Source: Dyella_B jejuensis (GTDB lineage: Bacteria; Pseudomonadota; Gammaproteobacteria; Xanthomonadales; Rhodanobacteraceae). From it: a stretch of DNA of 64,000 nucleotides. Below the pieces are notes generated by a model that saw only the letters and a program-made list of their open reading frames with translations, was not told where the DNA came from and did not search any database. Each line of letters opens with the position of its first letter. Positions within the stretch are counted from its first letter, which is position 1. The translations under genes and the position numbers were made by a program. Location: the NCBI RefSeq assembly GCF_044904675.1, contig NZ_JADIKJ010000001.1, forward strand, positions 326,177-390,176. Reading direction: 5' to 3'. Below, one piece after another: positions 8,595-15,996 of the stretch.

Positions 8595-9413
8595 CTAGCC
8601 GCCATCCCTGCGCAAGGGTGGCAGATAACAGCGCCCAGCACGCAAAGGCTGATAGCACGCGGCGGCGTGATGAAAGGCTTCGCTTTCGTTTTCCGCATGC
8701 CAGCCCGGAATGCCCGATAACGGCAGCGGGCGCAGCTCCAGGGGATCGCGCAACACTGCTCCGGCGGCAATCGCATCCGCGCAACAGGCCATGGCGTCGG
8801 ATGGCCGCATAGGCTCCTCCGCCAATACGACGAGCGCCTTGCCCACCAGCAGCTTGCCCGGGGTGAGCGCATGTTCCAGCAGGGCGTGGCCGAATACTTC
8901 CACCTCGATACGGTCATCCCGCCACGCATCGCGCTGCCGCCAGAACAAGCCATGCCAGTCATGCGCATCCCACGCCGCCAGCAAGGCCGGATCGCGCAAG
9001 GTGACGATCACGCCCGCCTCGTCGAAATGCGTTTGCGCATACTGCGCGCGTGATCGTTCGTGCCGGCCGAAGCGCACCACGTCGGCCGCCTGCTGCCGAT
9101 TGAGCGCCCGCTTCAATCGCGGATAACGCAACCAGATCATCGCGTTGAACAGATCGTGCCAGTTGGCTTGCCGCGTGGCGATCAACGCATGGTTGGCGAT
9201 GCGTTCTTCGTAATGCAGGCCATCGTCCAGCAAGTCGCGCGTCTGTGCGACAAAGCGCTCGTCCGCGTCGCACGGCCAACAAGCATTGAGTTCGTCGATC
9301 GACGGCCACTGCGACCCCTGCATCCAGCCGGCATAGTCATGCCATTGATTCAGCGGCGCAAACGAAAAAACCGATGGATCGATCGCGTTCCGCGCCGGCG
9401 CCAGGTAACGCAT
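8595..9413 (-). CDS. DUF3025 domain-containing protein
   Basis: A 272-aa soluble protein with the DUF3025 signature: YEERIANHALIATRQANWHD followed by LFNAMIWLRYPRLKRALN at about residues 68-106. The family is widespread in beta- and gammaproteobacteria and has no established function. No signal peptide or membrane segment is visible. The stop is 14 bp from the convergent greB stop. The start is 14 bp from the rimO stop on the same strand, so rimO and this gene probably form an operon. Confidence 0.8.
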   Translation of the reverse strand: MRYLAPARNAIDPSVFSFAPLNQWHDYAGWMQGSQWPSIDELNACWPCDADERFVAQTRDLLDDGLHYEERIANHALIATRQANWHDLFNAMIWLRYPRLKRALNRQQAADVVRFGRHERSRAQYAQTHFDEAGVIVTLRDPALLAAWDAHDWHGLFWRQRDAWRDDRIEVEVFGHALLEHALTPGKLLVGKALVVLAEEPMRPSDAMACCADAIAAGAVLRDPLELRPLPLSGIPGWHAENESEAFHHAAACYQPLRAGRCYLPPLRRDGG

Positions 9414-9426
9414 GGCCGCGTGCCGG

Positions 9427-10803
9427 TCAGTTCATCAGGCGAGCGTGCAAGTCATGCTCGTCCGCCGCCTCGATCAGCACCTCGACAAATTGCCCGGGCT
9501 TCAACCCCTGCCCGTTGCCAATGCGCACGACACCATCGATTTCCGGCGCATCCGCCGCCGAGCGGGCAAGCGCGCCCTCGGCACCCGCCTCGTCGACCAG
9601 CACCTTGATGGTACGGCCAACCTTGCGTTGCAGTTTTGCCGCGGAAATCTCTGCCTGCACCGCCATGAACTGCTCCAGGCGATCTTCCTTCAGTTCCTCG
9701 GAAACCGGATTCGGCAACTCGTTCGCCTTCGCGCCTTCCACCGGGGAATAGGTAAAGGCGCCAACGCGATCGAGTTCGGCCTCGCGCAGGAAATCGAGCA
9801 ATTCCTCGAACTCCGCATCCGTCTCGCCAGGGAAGCCGACGATGAAGGTGCTGCGCAAAGTAATCTCCGGCACCTGCTTGCGCCAGTTCTGGATGCGCTC
9901 CAGCGTCTTGTCGATGTTGCCGGGACGCTTCATCAATTTGAGGATGCGCGGACTGGCGTGCTGGAACGGAATATCCAGATACGGAAGGAGCTTGCCCTGC
10001 GCCATCAGCGGCATGATTTCATCGACATGCGGGTATGGATAGACATAGTGCAGGCGCGTCCACACGCCGAGTTCGGACAGGCCTTCGCACAACTCGGTCA
10101 TGCGCGTGCGGTAGCTGTTGTCGCGCCAGCGGCGTTCGGCATATTTCATGTCCACGCCATAAGCGCTGGTGTCCTGCGAAATGACCAGCAGCTCTTTCAC
10201 GCCGCCCTTGACCAGGCGCTCGGCTTCGAGCAACACCTCGTCCACCGGGCGCGACACCAGGTCGCCGCGCATGGAGGGAATGATGCAAAAACTGCAACGA
10301 TGATTGCAGCCTTCGGAAATTTTCAGGTATGCGTAGTGCTTCGGCGTCAGCTTGACGCCGACCGAGCCATCGGTCTGGGCGTCTAGACGGCCAAGTGGAA
10401 CGATATCCAGCAGCGGATTGCGCCTGGGCGGGAGCGCCGCATGCACCGCATTCATCACACTGGCGTAATCCTGCGGACCGGTAATGGCGAGCACGTCCGG
10501 ATACGCTTCGCGGATCAGTTCCGAACGCTTGCCCAGGCATCCGGTTACGATCACCTTGCCGTTCTCGTGCAGTGCCTCGCCGATCGCATCCAGCGATTCC
10601 TGCACCGCCGCATCGATAAAGCCGCAGGTATTGACCACCACCGCATCCGCCGCGTCGTAGCTGGGCACGATCTCGTAACCCTCCACCTTGAGCTGGGTGA
10701 GGATGCGCTCGGAATCGACCAGCGCCTTGGGGCAGCCGAGGGATATCATGCCTACCCTGGGGGCCGGGCCAACGTTAATCTTTGTTTCTAAAGATTTTTT
10801 CAC
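9427..10803 (-). CDS. rimO: Ribosomal protein uS12 methylthiotransferase RimO
   Basis: A radical-SAM enzyme that adds a methylthio group to Asp89 of ribosomal protein S12. It is 458 aa. Cluster II ligands are Cys24, Cys60 and Cys89 in the UPF0004 domain; the radical-SAM cluster is Cys166, Cys170 and Cys173 (CNHRCSFC); a TRAM domain forms the C terminus. The start is a GTG at 10803 with GGTGA 6 nt upstream. The first ~25 codons and leader recur at 12951-13085 and, decayed, at 16221-16302, so the present 5' end was probably supplied by the island inserted next to it. Confidence 0.95.
   Translation of the reverse strand: MKKSLETKINVGPAPRVGMISLGCPKALVDSERILTQLKVEGYEIVPSYDAADAVVVNTCGFIDAAVQESLDAIGEALHENGKVIVTGCLGKRSELIREAYPDVLAITGPQDYASVMNAVHAALPPRRNPLLDIVPLGRLDAQTDGSVGVKLTPKHYAYLKISEGCNHRCSFCIIPSMRGDLVSRPVDEVLLEAERLVKGGVKELLVISQDTSAYGVDMKYAERRWRDNSYRTRMTELCEGLSELGVWTRLHYVYPYPHVDEIMPLMAQGKLLPYLDIPFQHASPRILKLMKRPGNIDKTLERIQNWRKQVPEITLRSTFIVGFPGETDAEFEELLDFLREAELDRVGAFTYSPVEGAKANELPNPVSEELKEDRLEQFMAVQAEISAAKLQRKVGRTIKVLVDEAGAEGALARSAADAPEIDGVVRIGNGQGLKPGQFVEVLIEAADEHDLHARLMN
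10729..10741. repeat. Direct repeat copy 1 at the rimO hotspot
   Basis: The 13-bp sequence GGGGCAGCCGAGG inside rimO codons ~21-25 (SLGCP). An identical copy is at 12949-12961 and an 11/13 copy at 16221-16233. It is the probable recombination core of the island insertions. Confidence 0.75.
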
Positions 10804-10853
10804 TAGTTCACCGAGATTGCCAGGATAGTGCCCTAGCTGACAAAACCAATATT

Positions 10854-11018
10854 TTACCCTTCAACCGCCCTTCGGCGCTTGGCTTCGGCAATATGGTCCA
10901 AAGCGCGACGGAGTTCATCCGCGCCACCATCCGCACAGACCTGGGAGAGGTATTCGGCGATCGCCCCTTTGCTGTCGAGGTAGTCGGCAATGTCGAAGGG
11001 GAGGAGTTTGTTGGACAC
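10854..11018 (-). pseudogene. Truncated addiction-module antitoxin (HigA/TIGR02684-like N terminus)
   Basis: A GTG at 11018, preceded by a strong GAGGAG, starts MSNKLLPFDIADYLDSKGAI and ends after 54 residues at a TAA formed by the rimO leader (10854-10856). The LxPFDxAxYLxSxxAIxxYL pattern is the N terminus of ~100-aa antidote proteins normally followed by a helix-turn-helix, which is absent here. The frame is cut exactly where the repeated rimO leader begins, so truncation at the island junction is the best explanation. No cognate RelE/ParE-like toxin gene is visible upstream. Confidence 0.6.
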
Positions 11019-11139
11019 CGCTTCCTCTCCTCTTTGAGGGCATGCTGTTGGCCTATGGTACTCAGCTAAGATCAGCCCTACGCGCAAGAAAGCTCACCGT
11101 GTCCCTTGGACGCCACGAACGGACCAACAGCGAGGCAGC

Positions 11140-12546
11140 ATGGAAGTCGAAGTAAAGCAAGTGACCGAGGATGAGGTTAAGGCGCTCCTGAGCCTCCAGG
11201 AGTCTCATTTTGTGGATCTCAAAGCTGCGGCAATAGCGCCGGCCAAGCTCAGCCGAACGATTTCCGCGTTCGCCAATACCAGTGGCGGCGAGATCTACGT
11301 GGGCATCCAGGAAGAGGACAACCTAGATGGCAAGCGCCGTACTTGGGATGGCTTTGCCGACCAAGAGGCTGCCAACCCGATATTCCAGGTCATAGCGGAA
11401 AATGGTGCTCTCGCGGGCATGGTGCGCGCTGAATTCTTGACAGCCGAGGATCTCACCGGCCTGGTCTTGCATCTGACGATATTCAAGAGCAGAGAAATCG
11501 TCTTCTCAACTGAAAAGAAGGCTTTCATTCGGCGAAGTGCACAGAGCCTGACTGTCTCAGATGACGCTTTGGAGCGCCTACGCTACGACAAAGGAGTCAA
11601 GTCGTACGAGGACGAATTGCTGAACATTGATACGGCCGACATTACCAATTCGGCCACCGTGATTGATTTCATGCTCAGTATCGTTCCTACCGGCGAGCCA
11701 GATGAGTGGCTAAAAAAGCAACAGGTCATTATCGATAATCGTGCAACGGTGGCTGGCGTTCTACTGTTCTCCGATCTACCGCAAGCTACGCTCGCCAAAC
11801 GAAGCGCGGTCAAGGTGCTTCGGTATCAAACCAAGACTGACGCCGAGCGAGATTTCCTAGCATTCGATCCGATCACTATTGAGGGGCCGATTTACAGTCT
11901 GATCTACGATTGCGTCGAAAAGGTCAAAGAGATCATCGAAAGCATCGAGAAGCTGGGCCCCAACGGGATGGAGCGGATCCAATATCCTCATGAGGCCTTG
12001 CATGAGATCCTCACAAACGCTGTCTTGCATAGGGACTATAACGCCGCTGCCGACGTACAGGTGCGAATCTTCGACAATCGTGTCGAAATCGAAAGCCCTG
12101 GCCGACTTCCAGGGCACGTTACCCTGGGCAACATTATTCAGACGCAGTTCGCTCGCAACCCGAAGCTAGTGCGTTTGATTAATAAGTTCGAAAATCCACC
12201 CAATAAGGACGTCGGCGAAGGTCTAAATACCGCTTTCGATGCAATGAATAAGCTGCGCTTGAAAAAGCCGATAATCGTCGAGACAGATACATCTGTAACA
12301 GTGACTCTACGTCACGAATCTTTAGGCTCGCCCGAACAGATGGTTATGGAGTACCTCTCGAAGAACGACCTCATCACCAACGGCATTGGACGCGAGATCA
12401 CCGGCATATCCTCTGAAAACACTATGAAGTCCGTGTTCTACCGACTCAGAGACACCGGTCAAATCGTGCAGGTTAAGGAGGCCGGTAAGAAACCCGCCTG
12501 GCGCCAGGTACGGGCCGCCAACGACGATGCGCCCCCAACCCGCTGA
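11140..12546 (+). CDS. Schlafen AlbA_2 / HATPase (RecG-related) DNA-binding protein
   Basis: A 468-aa protein of the ATP-binding, transcriptional-regulator-like class annotated as Schlafen AlbA_2. The AlbA_2 domain spans about residues 10-125 (ESHFVDLKAAA, ANTSGGEIYVGI, FIRRSAQS). A GHKL-type ATP-binding fold follows at about 280-390, with HEALHEILTNAVLHRDY giving the Asn of the N box. A winged-helix-like tail ends the protein. The role is unknown; members occur in accessory islands and some are suspected of defence or regulation. The ATG at 11140 has GCGAGG upstream. It is the main cargo of island A. Confidence 0.78.
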   Translation: MEVEVKQVTEDEVKALLSLQESHFVDLKAAAIAPAKLSRTISAFANTSGGEIYVGIQEEDNLDGKRRTWDGFADQEAANPIFQVIAENGALAGMVRAEFLTAEDLTGLVLHLTIFKSREIVFSTEKKAFIRRSAQSLTVSDDALERLRYDKGVKSYEDELLNIDTADITNSATVIDFMLSIVPTGEPDEWLKKQQVIIDNRATVAGVLLFSDLPQATLAKRSAVKVLRYQTKTDAERDFLAFDPITIEGPIYSLIYDCVEKVKEIIESIEKLGPNGMERIQYPHEALHEILTNAVLHRDYNAAADVQVRIFDNRVEIESPGRLPGHVTLGNIIQTQFARNPKLVRLINKFENPPNKDVGEGLNTAFDAMNKLRLKKPIIVETDTSVTVTLRHESLGSPEQMVMEYLSKNDLITNGIGREITGISSENTMKSVFYRLRDTGQIVQVKEAGKKPAWRQVRAANDDAPPTR

Positions 12547-12602
12547 TCCGGTTTGGGCTCCTCAAGGTGCATCGATCGCCATCATCGGAGGCGCTTAGAG
12601 GC

Positions 12603-12863
12603 TTAGACGTCCTCCACTGAAATGATCGCCCAAAGCCATCTTTCGAATCTCTTGCCGTTGAAGTGCTCGTCTAGGCTCTTGGGCGTAGGTACAGGCTCTC
12701 CGCGATCGAGTGCCTCTCCAATCCAAAACGCAACCGCCTTTTCAGCGTTTGCATACGCCTCGTCCAACGAATCACCGGCAGAGAAGCAGCCGGGAAGATC
12801 GGGAACAACCGCACCCCACGCAGTCGCTTCGTCGCCGCACTCAATGGCGATTGGATACTTCAT
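12603..12863 (-). CDS. hicB: Solitary HicB-family antitoxin
   Basis: An 86-aa protein starting MKYPIAIECGDEATAWGAVV, with the HicB RNase-H-like fold pattern VPDLPGCFSAGDSLDEAYAN and AVAFWIGEALDRGEPVPTP. HicB normally neutralises the HicA mRNA-interferase encoded just upstream. Here the 90 bp upstream of hicB contain no hicA, so this is an orphan, perhaps the survivor of a lost pair. There is no C-terminal DNA-binding domain of obvious length. The ATG at 12863 is preferred over the in-frame GTG at 12869 because the family starts at MKYP. Confidence 0.75.
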   Translation of the reverse strand: MKYPIAIECGDEATAWGAVVPDLPGCFSAGDSLDEAYANAEKAVAFWIGEALDRGEPVPTPKSLDEHFNGKRFERWLWAIISVEDV

Positions 12864-12881
12864 AGACACACTGAGGATCGA

Positions 12882-12907
12882 TTTTGACGTCAGACCTTAC
12901 GTCAAAA
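12882..12907. promoter_or_regulatory. Perfect inverted repeat upstream of hicB
   Basis: TTTTGACGT (12882-12890) and ACGTCAAAA (12899-12907) form a perfect 9-bp inverted repeat with an 8-bp spacer, 19 bp upstream of the hicB start. It looks like an operator for an autoregulated toxin-antitoxin promoter. It could alternatively be a recombination-arm site of island A. Confidence 0.5.
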
Positions 12908-12948
12908 CGTCTGCACTACGAGGCAACCGGTATATATCCAGTATCCCA

Positions 12949-12961
12949 GGGGCAGCCGAGG
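12949..12961. repeat. Direct repeat copy 2 at the rimO hotspot
   Basis: GGGGCAGCCGAGG, identical to copy 1 in rimO at 10729-10741. It forms the inner edge of the displaced rimO 5' end and the junction between islands A and B. Confidence 0.75.
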
Positions 12962-13085
12962 CTGACCAGCCCGATTTTGGGCGCGGGCGCAATATTGGTC
13001 TTTGATATTAAATGCTTTTTCACTAGCTCACCGAATTTCACAGGGACGAGAGCGCCCTAATTCACTAAGCCGGAATTTTACCCTG
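12950..13085 (-). pseudogene. rimO: Displaced 5' end and leader of a second rimO
   Basis: On the minus strand a GTG at 13024 opens VKKHLISKTNIAPAPKIGLV followed by SLGCP. This aligns with the first 25 residues of the intact RimO (15 identities, most others conservative) and then stops resembling it. The upstream leader also matches: AGGGTAAAAT and CGGTGAGCTA occur in the same order and spacing before both GTGs. The copy has diverged at many silent and replacement positions, so it came from a different strain or species rather than a recent local duplication. Confidence 0.8.
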
Positions 13086-13251
13086 TTGCCGGCTTCGGGT
13101 CGAAAGCGGACACCAAGCCGCGTCCGTGCACAATACTCAACCTTAGGTGACCAGGCCGCCGACCGGTATGGTCAGTCGAAGGCTCGCATCGACCGACAGA
13201 AACCGCCCCATTCCGGCTAGTCGCGACGATCAGCTTTCTCGAAGGCCGATT

Positions 13252-13309
13252 GCCAAACGCCCAAAATCAGCGGCGCGCTTAGCGTGTGCGCTGGATTGAG
13301 TTGTTAGCC
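13252..13309 (-). repeat. Integron attC-like site at the 3' end of the protease gene
   Basis: Read on the minus strand, the 58-nt segment starts GGCTAACAACTC and ends GGGCGTTTGGC. The arms fold back: AATCCAGCG pairs with CGCTGATT leaving one extra C unpaired, as in the extrahelical bases of attC sites. The terminal boxes resemble RYYYAAC and GTTRRRY with one mismatch each. The protease stop codon (13279-13281) lies inside the site, which is common for gene cassettes. Confidence 0.5.
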
Positions 13310-14181
13310 TCCGCCGACTGAAGCTGAGTACGGGTATTCGCGGGTGCAGATATCACGCCTTCTATCCATTGGATGTAGCTTGAGACGCGAACGGCATACA
13401 CGATTTCGCCGTAGAGGCCCTCGACGAACGGGCGACCCGGTGCCCATTTTCTCCAAAAGGGATGGCCCGTTGGGTATTTGCCCCAAGAGGCCAGGCCGAC
13501 GAGTTGCCTTGAACTCCCGTCCCCGACGAGCAAGGGGCCGCCGCTGTCACCGCTCCCCGTGATGCCTTCAAGAGGCAGGGCGGACGGTGGCGGGTCAAAT
13601 CGATACCAGACATAGCGTGCGTCGTCACCCACTATCACATTGAAGGCACGGCGCAAAACGGTGCGGTGCGCGCTGTGGGGGTCCTGGCCTTTGGTGCCAT
13701 TGCCCGTGGCGCCCTTGCCCAAAAGCTCTACGGTCATCCCCAGTTCTTTGTTCCCGCGATAAAGAGAAACAGGAGTTACATCCTTCACTGGCGACGCAAG
13801 TTCAATCAGCGCGATATCGTTAGACGATGCGAGAAATGCAGACATCTTGGATAGGTCGCCGGACGCCAATGCCTCCGTGATCAGTTGGTCGGGCAGTTTC
13901 TTGTAGCCGGGATATGTGACGACACGTTTGACCTTGCGCGCCACACCGCCGATAGATACTTCGTCTTCCATGCCTTGCATTTGCATTGGCGCTGCGTGTG
14001 CTGCAGTTACGACCCACTGAGGCGCAATTAAGACACCCTGCCCCTCTCCAGGCATATCTACCAGTGCGGGAAATGCCGAAGCCGGGACTCGATATTTGGC
14101 ATCATCAACGTCTGCCCTGATGACAACGGCTCCGACAGCGGTCGATACAGCCAACAGGCAAAAGGCGAGGCTCCACTTCAT
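13279..14181 (-). CDS. Secreted trypsin-like serine protease
   Basis: A 300-aa S1-family protease with an N-terminal signal peptide (MKWSLAFCLLAVSTAVGAVV). The catalytic triad is visible: His62 in VVTAAHA, Asp122 in SNDIALIEL and Ser213 in GSGDSGGPLL. It should act in the periplasm or outside the cell; the substrate is unknown. It lacks a clear propeptide cleavage motif. The C terminus runs into an attC-like hairpin, suggesting it may once have been an integron cassette. It is cargo of island B, oriented like the hydrolase behind it. Confidence 0.82.
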   Translation of the reverse strand: MKWSLAFCLLAVSTAVGAVVIRADVDDAKYRVPASAFPALVDMPGEGQGVLIAPQWVVTAAHAAPMQMQGMEDEVSIGGVARKVKRVVTYPGYKKLPDQLITEALASGDLSKMSAFLASSNDIALIELASPVKDVTPVSLYRGNKELGMTVELLGKGATGNGTKGQDPHSAHRTVLRRAFNVIVGDDARYVWYRFDPPPSALPLEGITGSGDSGGPLLVGDGSSRQLVGLASWGKYPTGHPFWRKWAPGRPFVEGLYGEIVYAVRVSSYIQWIEGVISAPANTRTQLQSAEANNSIQRTR

Positions 14182-14613
14182 TTATTCATCCTCATCATTC
14201 TCCAGAATCACAGTGGCGACGCACGTCTTTGCGCGGCGGACGGATACGGCCACGTCAGAAACAGTCAGGGGAGTGAATGAGCAAACAATATGCCATCTCT
14301 TGATTGAGACGAGTGGCCATCGGAATCATGGAGTTACGGTGAAACACTATCGCGTGTTGCAGCGTCCGCGGACACTCCTGCGGACACCCACCCGGACAGT
14401 CGACGAAAGTAGGCCGCTAAGCGTTCGCCTCATCGTTGATCACCCAGTTCGTAACCGATTGATTGGCGCAAATGGCTGCCGCGCGGTGGCGGCGTCCGCT
14501 TTTAGTTGCGGATGGCGCCGAAACTTCCCGTGTGTGGGCATACACGCCGAAACATCACTGAGCCTTGCCCAACGCGTTTCCGATTTAGCGACTCTAACTT
14601 GCTTGTTCGCCGA
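14182..14613. other. Gene-free 432 bp between protease and hydrolase genes
   Basis: No credible coding frame. It holds a perfect 10-bp palindrome, GTCCGCGGAC (about 14366), followed by a second GCGGACAC, that could be an operator for the protease promoter. Nothing else is recognisable. Confidence 0.4.
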
Positions 14614-15996
14614 TCATCGGGGGGTCACTTGCTTTTCCAGCCGCGAAGGAGCCACGCCATCTGGATAAAATTCGAGTGCCGTAACATGACCATCCGGCGA
14701 CCTTACGACATGAAAATAGTCCGTGCCGTCGCCGGCATAATAGAGAAGATCGCCACTGGCTGGGGTCAATGGACGTTTGGGACCGGGGCTTCGCTGGATA
14801 TAGAGCTGACCGCCCTCTGATGTTATGACGTGCTTGGAATCTCCTTGGATTTCATACGTTCCCAAAAGAGCATCTTCGTCACGTTTGGTCAAAGTCACAT
14901 CGACAAAATGCTGGTAAGGCTTCCCGATGGCCAGCGCGGCCAACTGAAGAGCAATGGCGTGTGTATTTGGTTTTCCGGAATCTGAGTTGGCGAGTACCGC
15001 AACGGTCACTTTCTCGCCAGGCACGTAGACATATTGCGATGAGAAACCCTCAATACCGCCGTTGTGTTCGAAGGCCTGCTCGCCTCGCACGGTATATAGC
15101 ATCACGCCATAGCCATAAGGAACGATGCTTCCCTCCGGAAGTCTGGTGGGCGTCGTCATTTCTTTGAGCAGCGATGGCGGAAACACGTTGCTGGTGTTGA
15201 GGCCTATTGCCAAACGGCGTATGTCGTCAGCCGTCGAAGAGAGCGCCCCCGCAGTCATGGGACCGCTGATAGACACAAAAGGCGGCCGAGCCACGGTACC
15301 TTGCTCGTTAACACTGTAGCCCTGCACCAATTGATTGACGACAACATCGTCCGGGTAATAGCCCGAATGGTCCATGCCAAAGGGAGCCAGTACCAACTCA
15401 CGTTCTACCTCGTCCCAGCGATGGCCCGTTACCTTTTCAATGACGGCACCCAGCAGCACATATCCCGAATTGCTGTAAAGCCACTTACTTCCGGGCTTGA
15501 AGTCCAATGGTTGCTTCGCAATCAAACCGACAAGCGTCTTGGTGTCCAACCTTAACGTTGGATCTGCATTCCAGTTGTCACTTACGCCAGCGGTATGGCT
15601 CAACAATTCGGCAAGGGTGATGTCTGAAGCGTGAGGAAATTCCGGCAGGAATTTGGACAAATGGTCGTCAAGAGATAGCTTTCCCTGTTGGCTCAGCAAC
15701 AGGATGGTCGCTGCCGTCACGGTCTTGGTGATCGAGCCTATGCGATAGACATCATCATTCACCGATGGCACGTGAAGCTCTATGCTGGCCATTCCGCGCG
15801 AAGCCCGGTAAATCACCTTACCGTCCTTGGAGACCACCACGGAAACCCCTGGACCATCCTGTGCTGTAAAGCGAGACATGATTTGATCGGCAGAAGCGGT
15901 GAACGGCGATGTTCCCGAAGCGGTAGCCAAGGGAGCTAGGCCAAGCAACAAGACAGCTGCCAGCGCAGCTCGTGACGCGCGAACCGGATAATCCAT
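14614..15996 (-). CDS. Beta-lactamase-fold serine hydrolase (class C / Pbp4-like), secreted
   Basis: A 460-aa secreted serine hydrolase. The ATG at 15996 has GGGGGATGAC just upstream and begins a signal peptide (residues 1-27). The active-site SxxK is Ser88-Ile-Thr-Lys91, the YxN is Tyr174-Ser-Asn176, and the third motif is HNGG (about residue 330). A small C-terminal lipocalin-like/DUF3471-type domain of about 100 residues follows. Such proteins are usually esterases or D-amino-acid peptidases, and some degrade beta-lactams; sequence alone does not decide. It may be bicistronic with the protease gene downstream, but a 430-bp gap argues for separate promoters. Confidence 0.8.
   Translation of the reverse strand: MDYPVRASRAALAAVLLLGLAPLATASGTSPFTASADQIMSRFTAQDGPGVSVVVSKDGKVIYRASRGMASIELHVPSVNDDVYRIGSITKTVTAATILLLSQQGKLSLDDHLSKFLPEFPHASDITLAELLSHTAGVSDNWNADPTLRLDTKTLVGLIAKQPLDFKPGSKWLYSNSGYVLLGAVIEKVTGHRWDEVERELVLAPFGMDHSGYYPDDVVVNQLVQGYSVNEQGTVARPPFVSISGPMTAGALSSTADDIRRLAIGLNTSNVFPPSLLKEMTTPTRLPEGSIVPYGYGVMLYTVRGEQAFEHNGGIEGFSSQYVYVPGEKVTVAVLANSDSGKPNTHAIALQLAALAIGKPYQHFVDVTLTKRDEDALLGTYEIQGDSKHVITSEGGQLYIQRSPGPKRPLTPASGDLLYYAGDGTDYFHVVRSPDGHVTALEFYPDGVAPSRLEKQVTPR

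Larger units (their letters stand above)
10742..12961. mobile_element. Putative rimO-targeted island A (2.2 kb, no integrase)
   Basis: The stretch between direct repeat copies 1 and 2. It contains the current rimO 5' end and leader, a truncated antitoxin, a Schlafen/AlbA-HATPase gene and a lone hicB. Its distal end carries TATATATCCAGT (12931-12942), shared with the distal end of island B. Coding sequence here is visibly richer in A and T than the flanking core genes. No recombinase is encoded, so mobility would have to be provided in trans. Boundaries are inferred from the repeats. Confidence 0.6.

Noticed and set aside
13252..13309. Reading the protease 3' hairpin simply as a terminator
   Set aside because: It lacks a T-tract and has interrupted arms with end boxes; attC-like fits better, though not proven.
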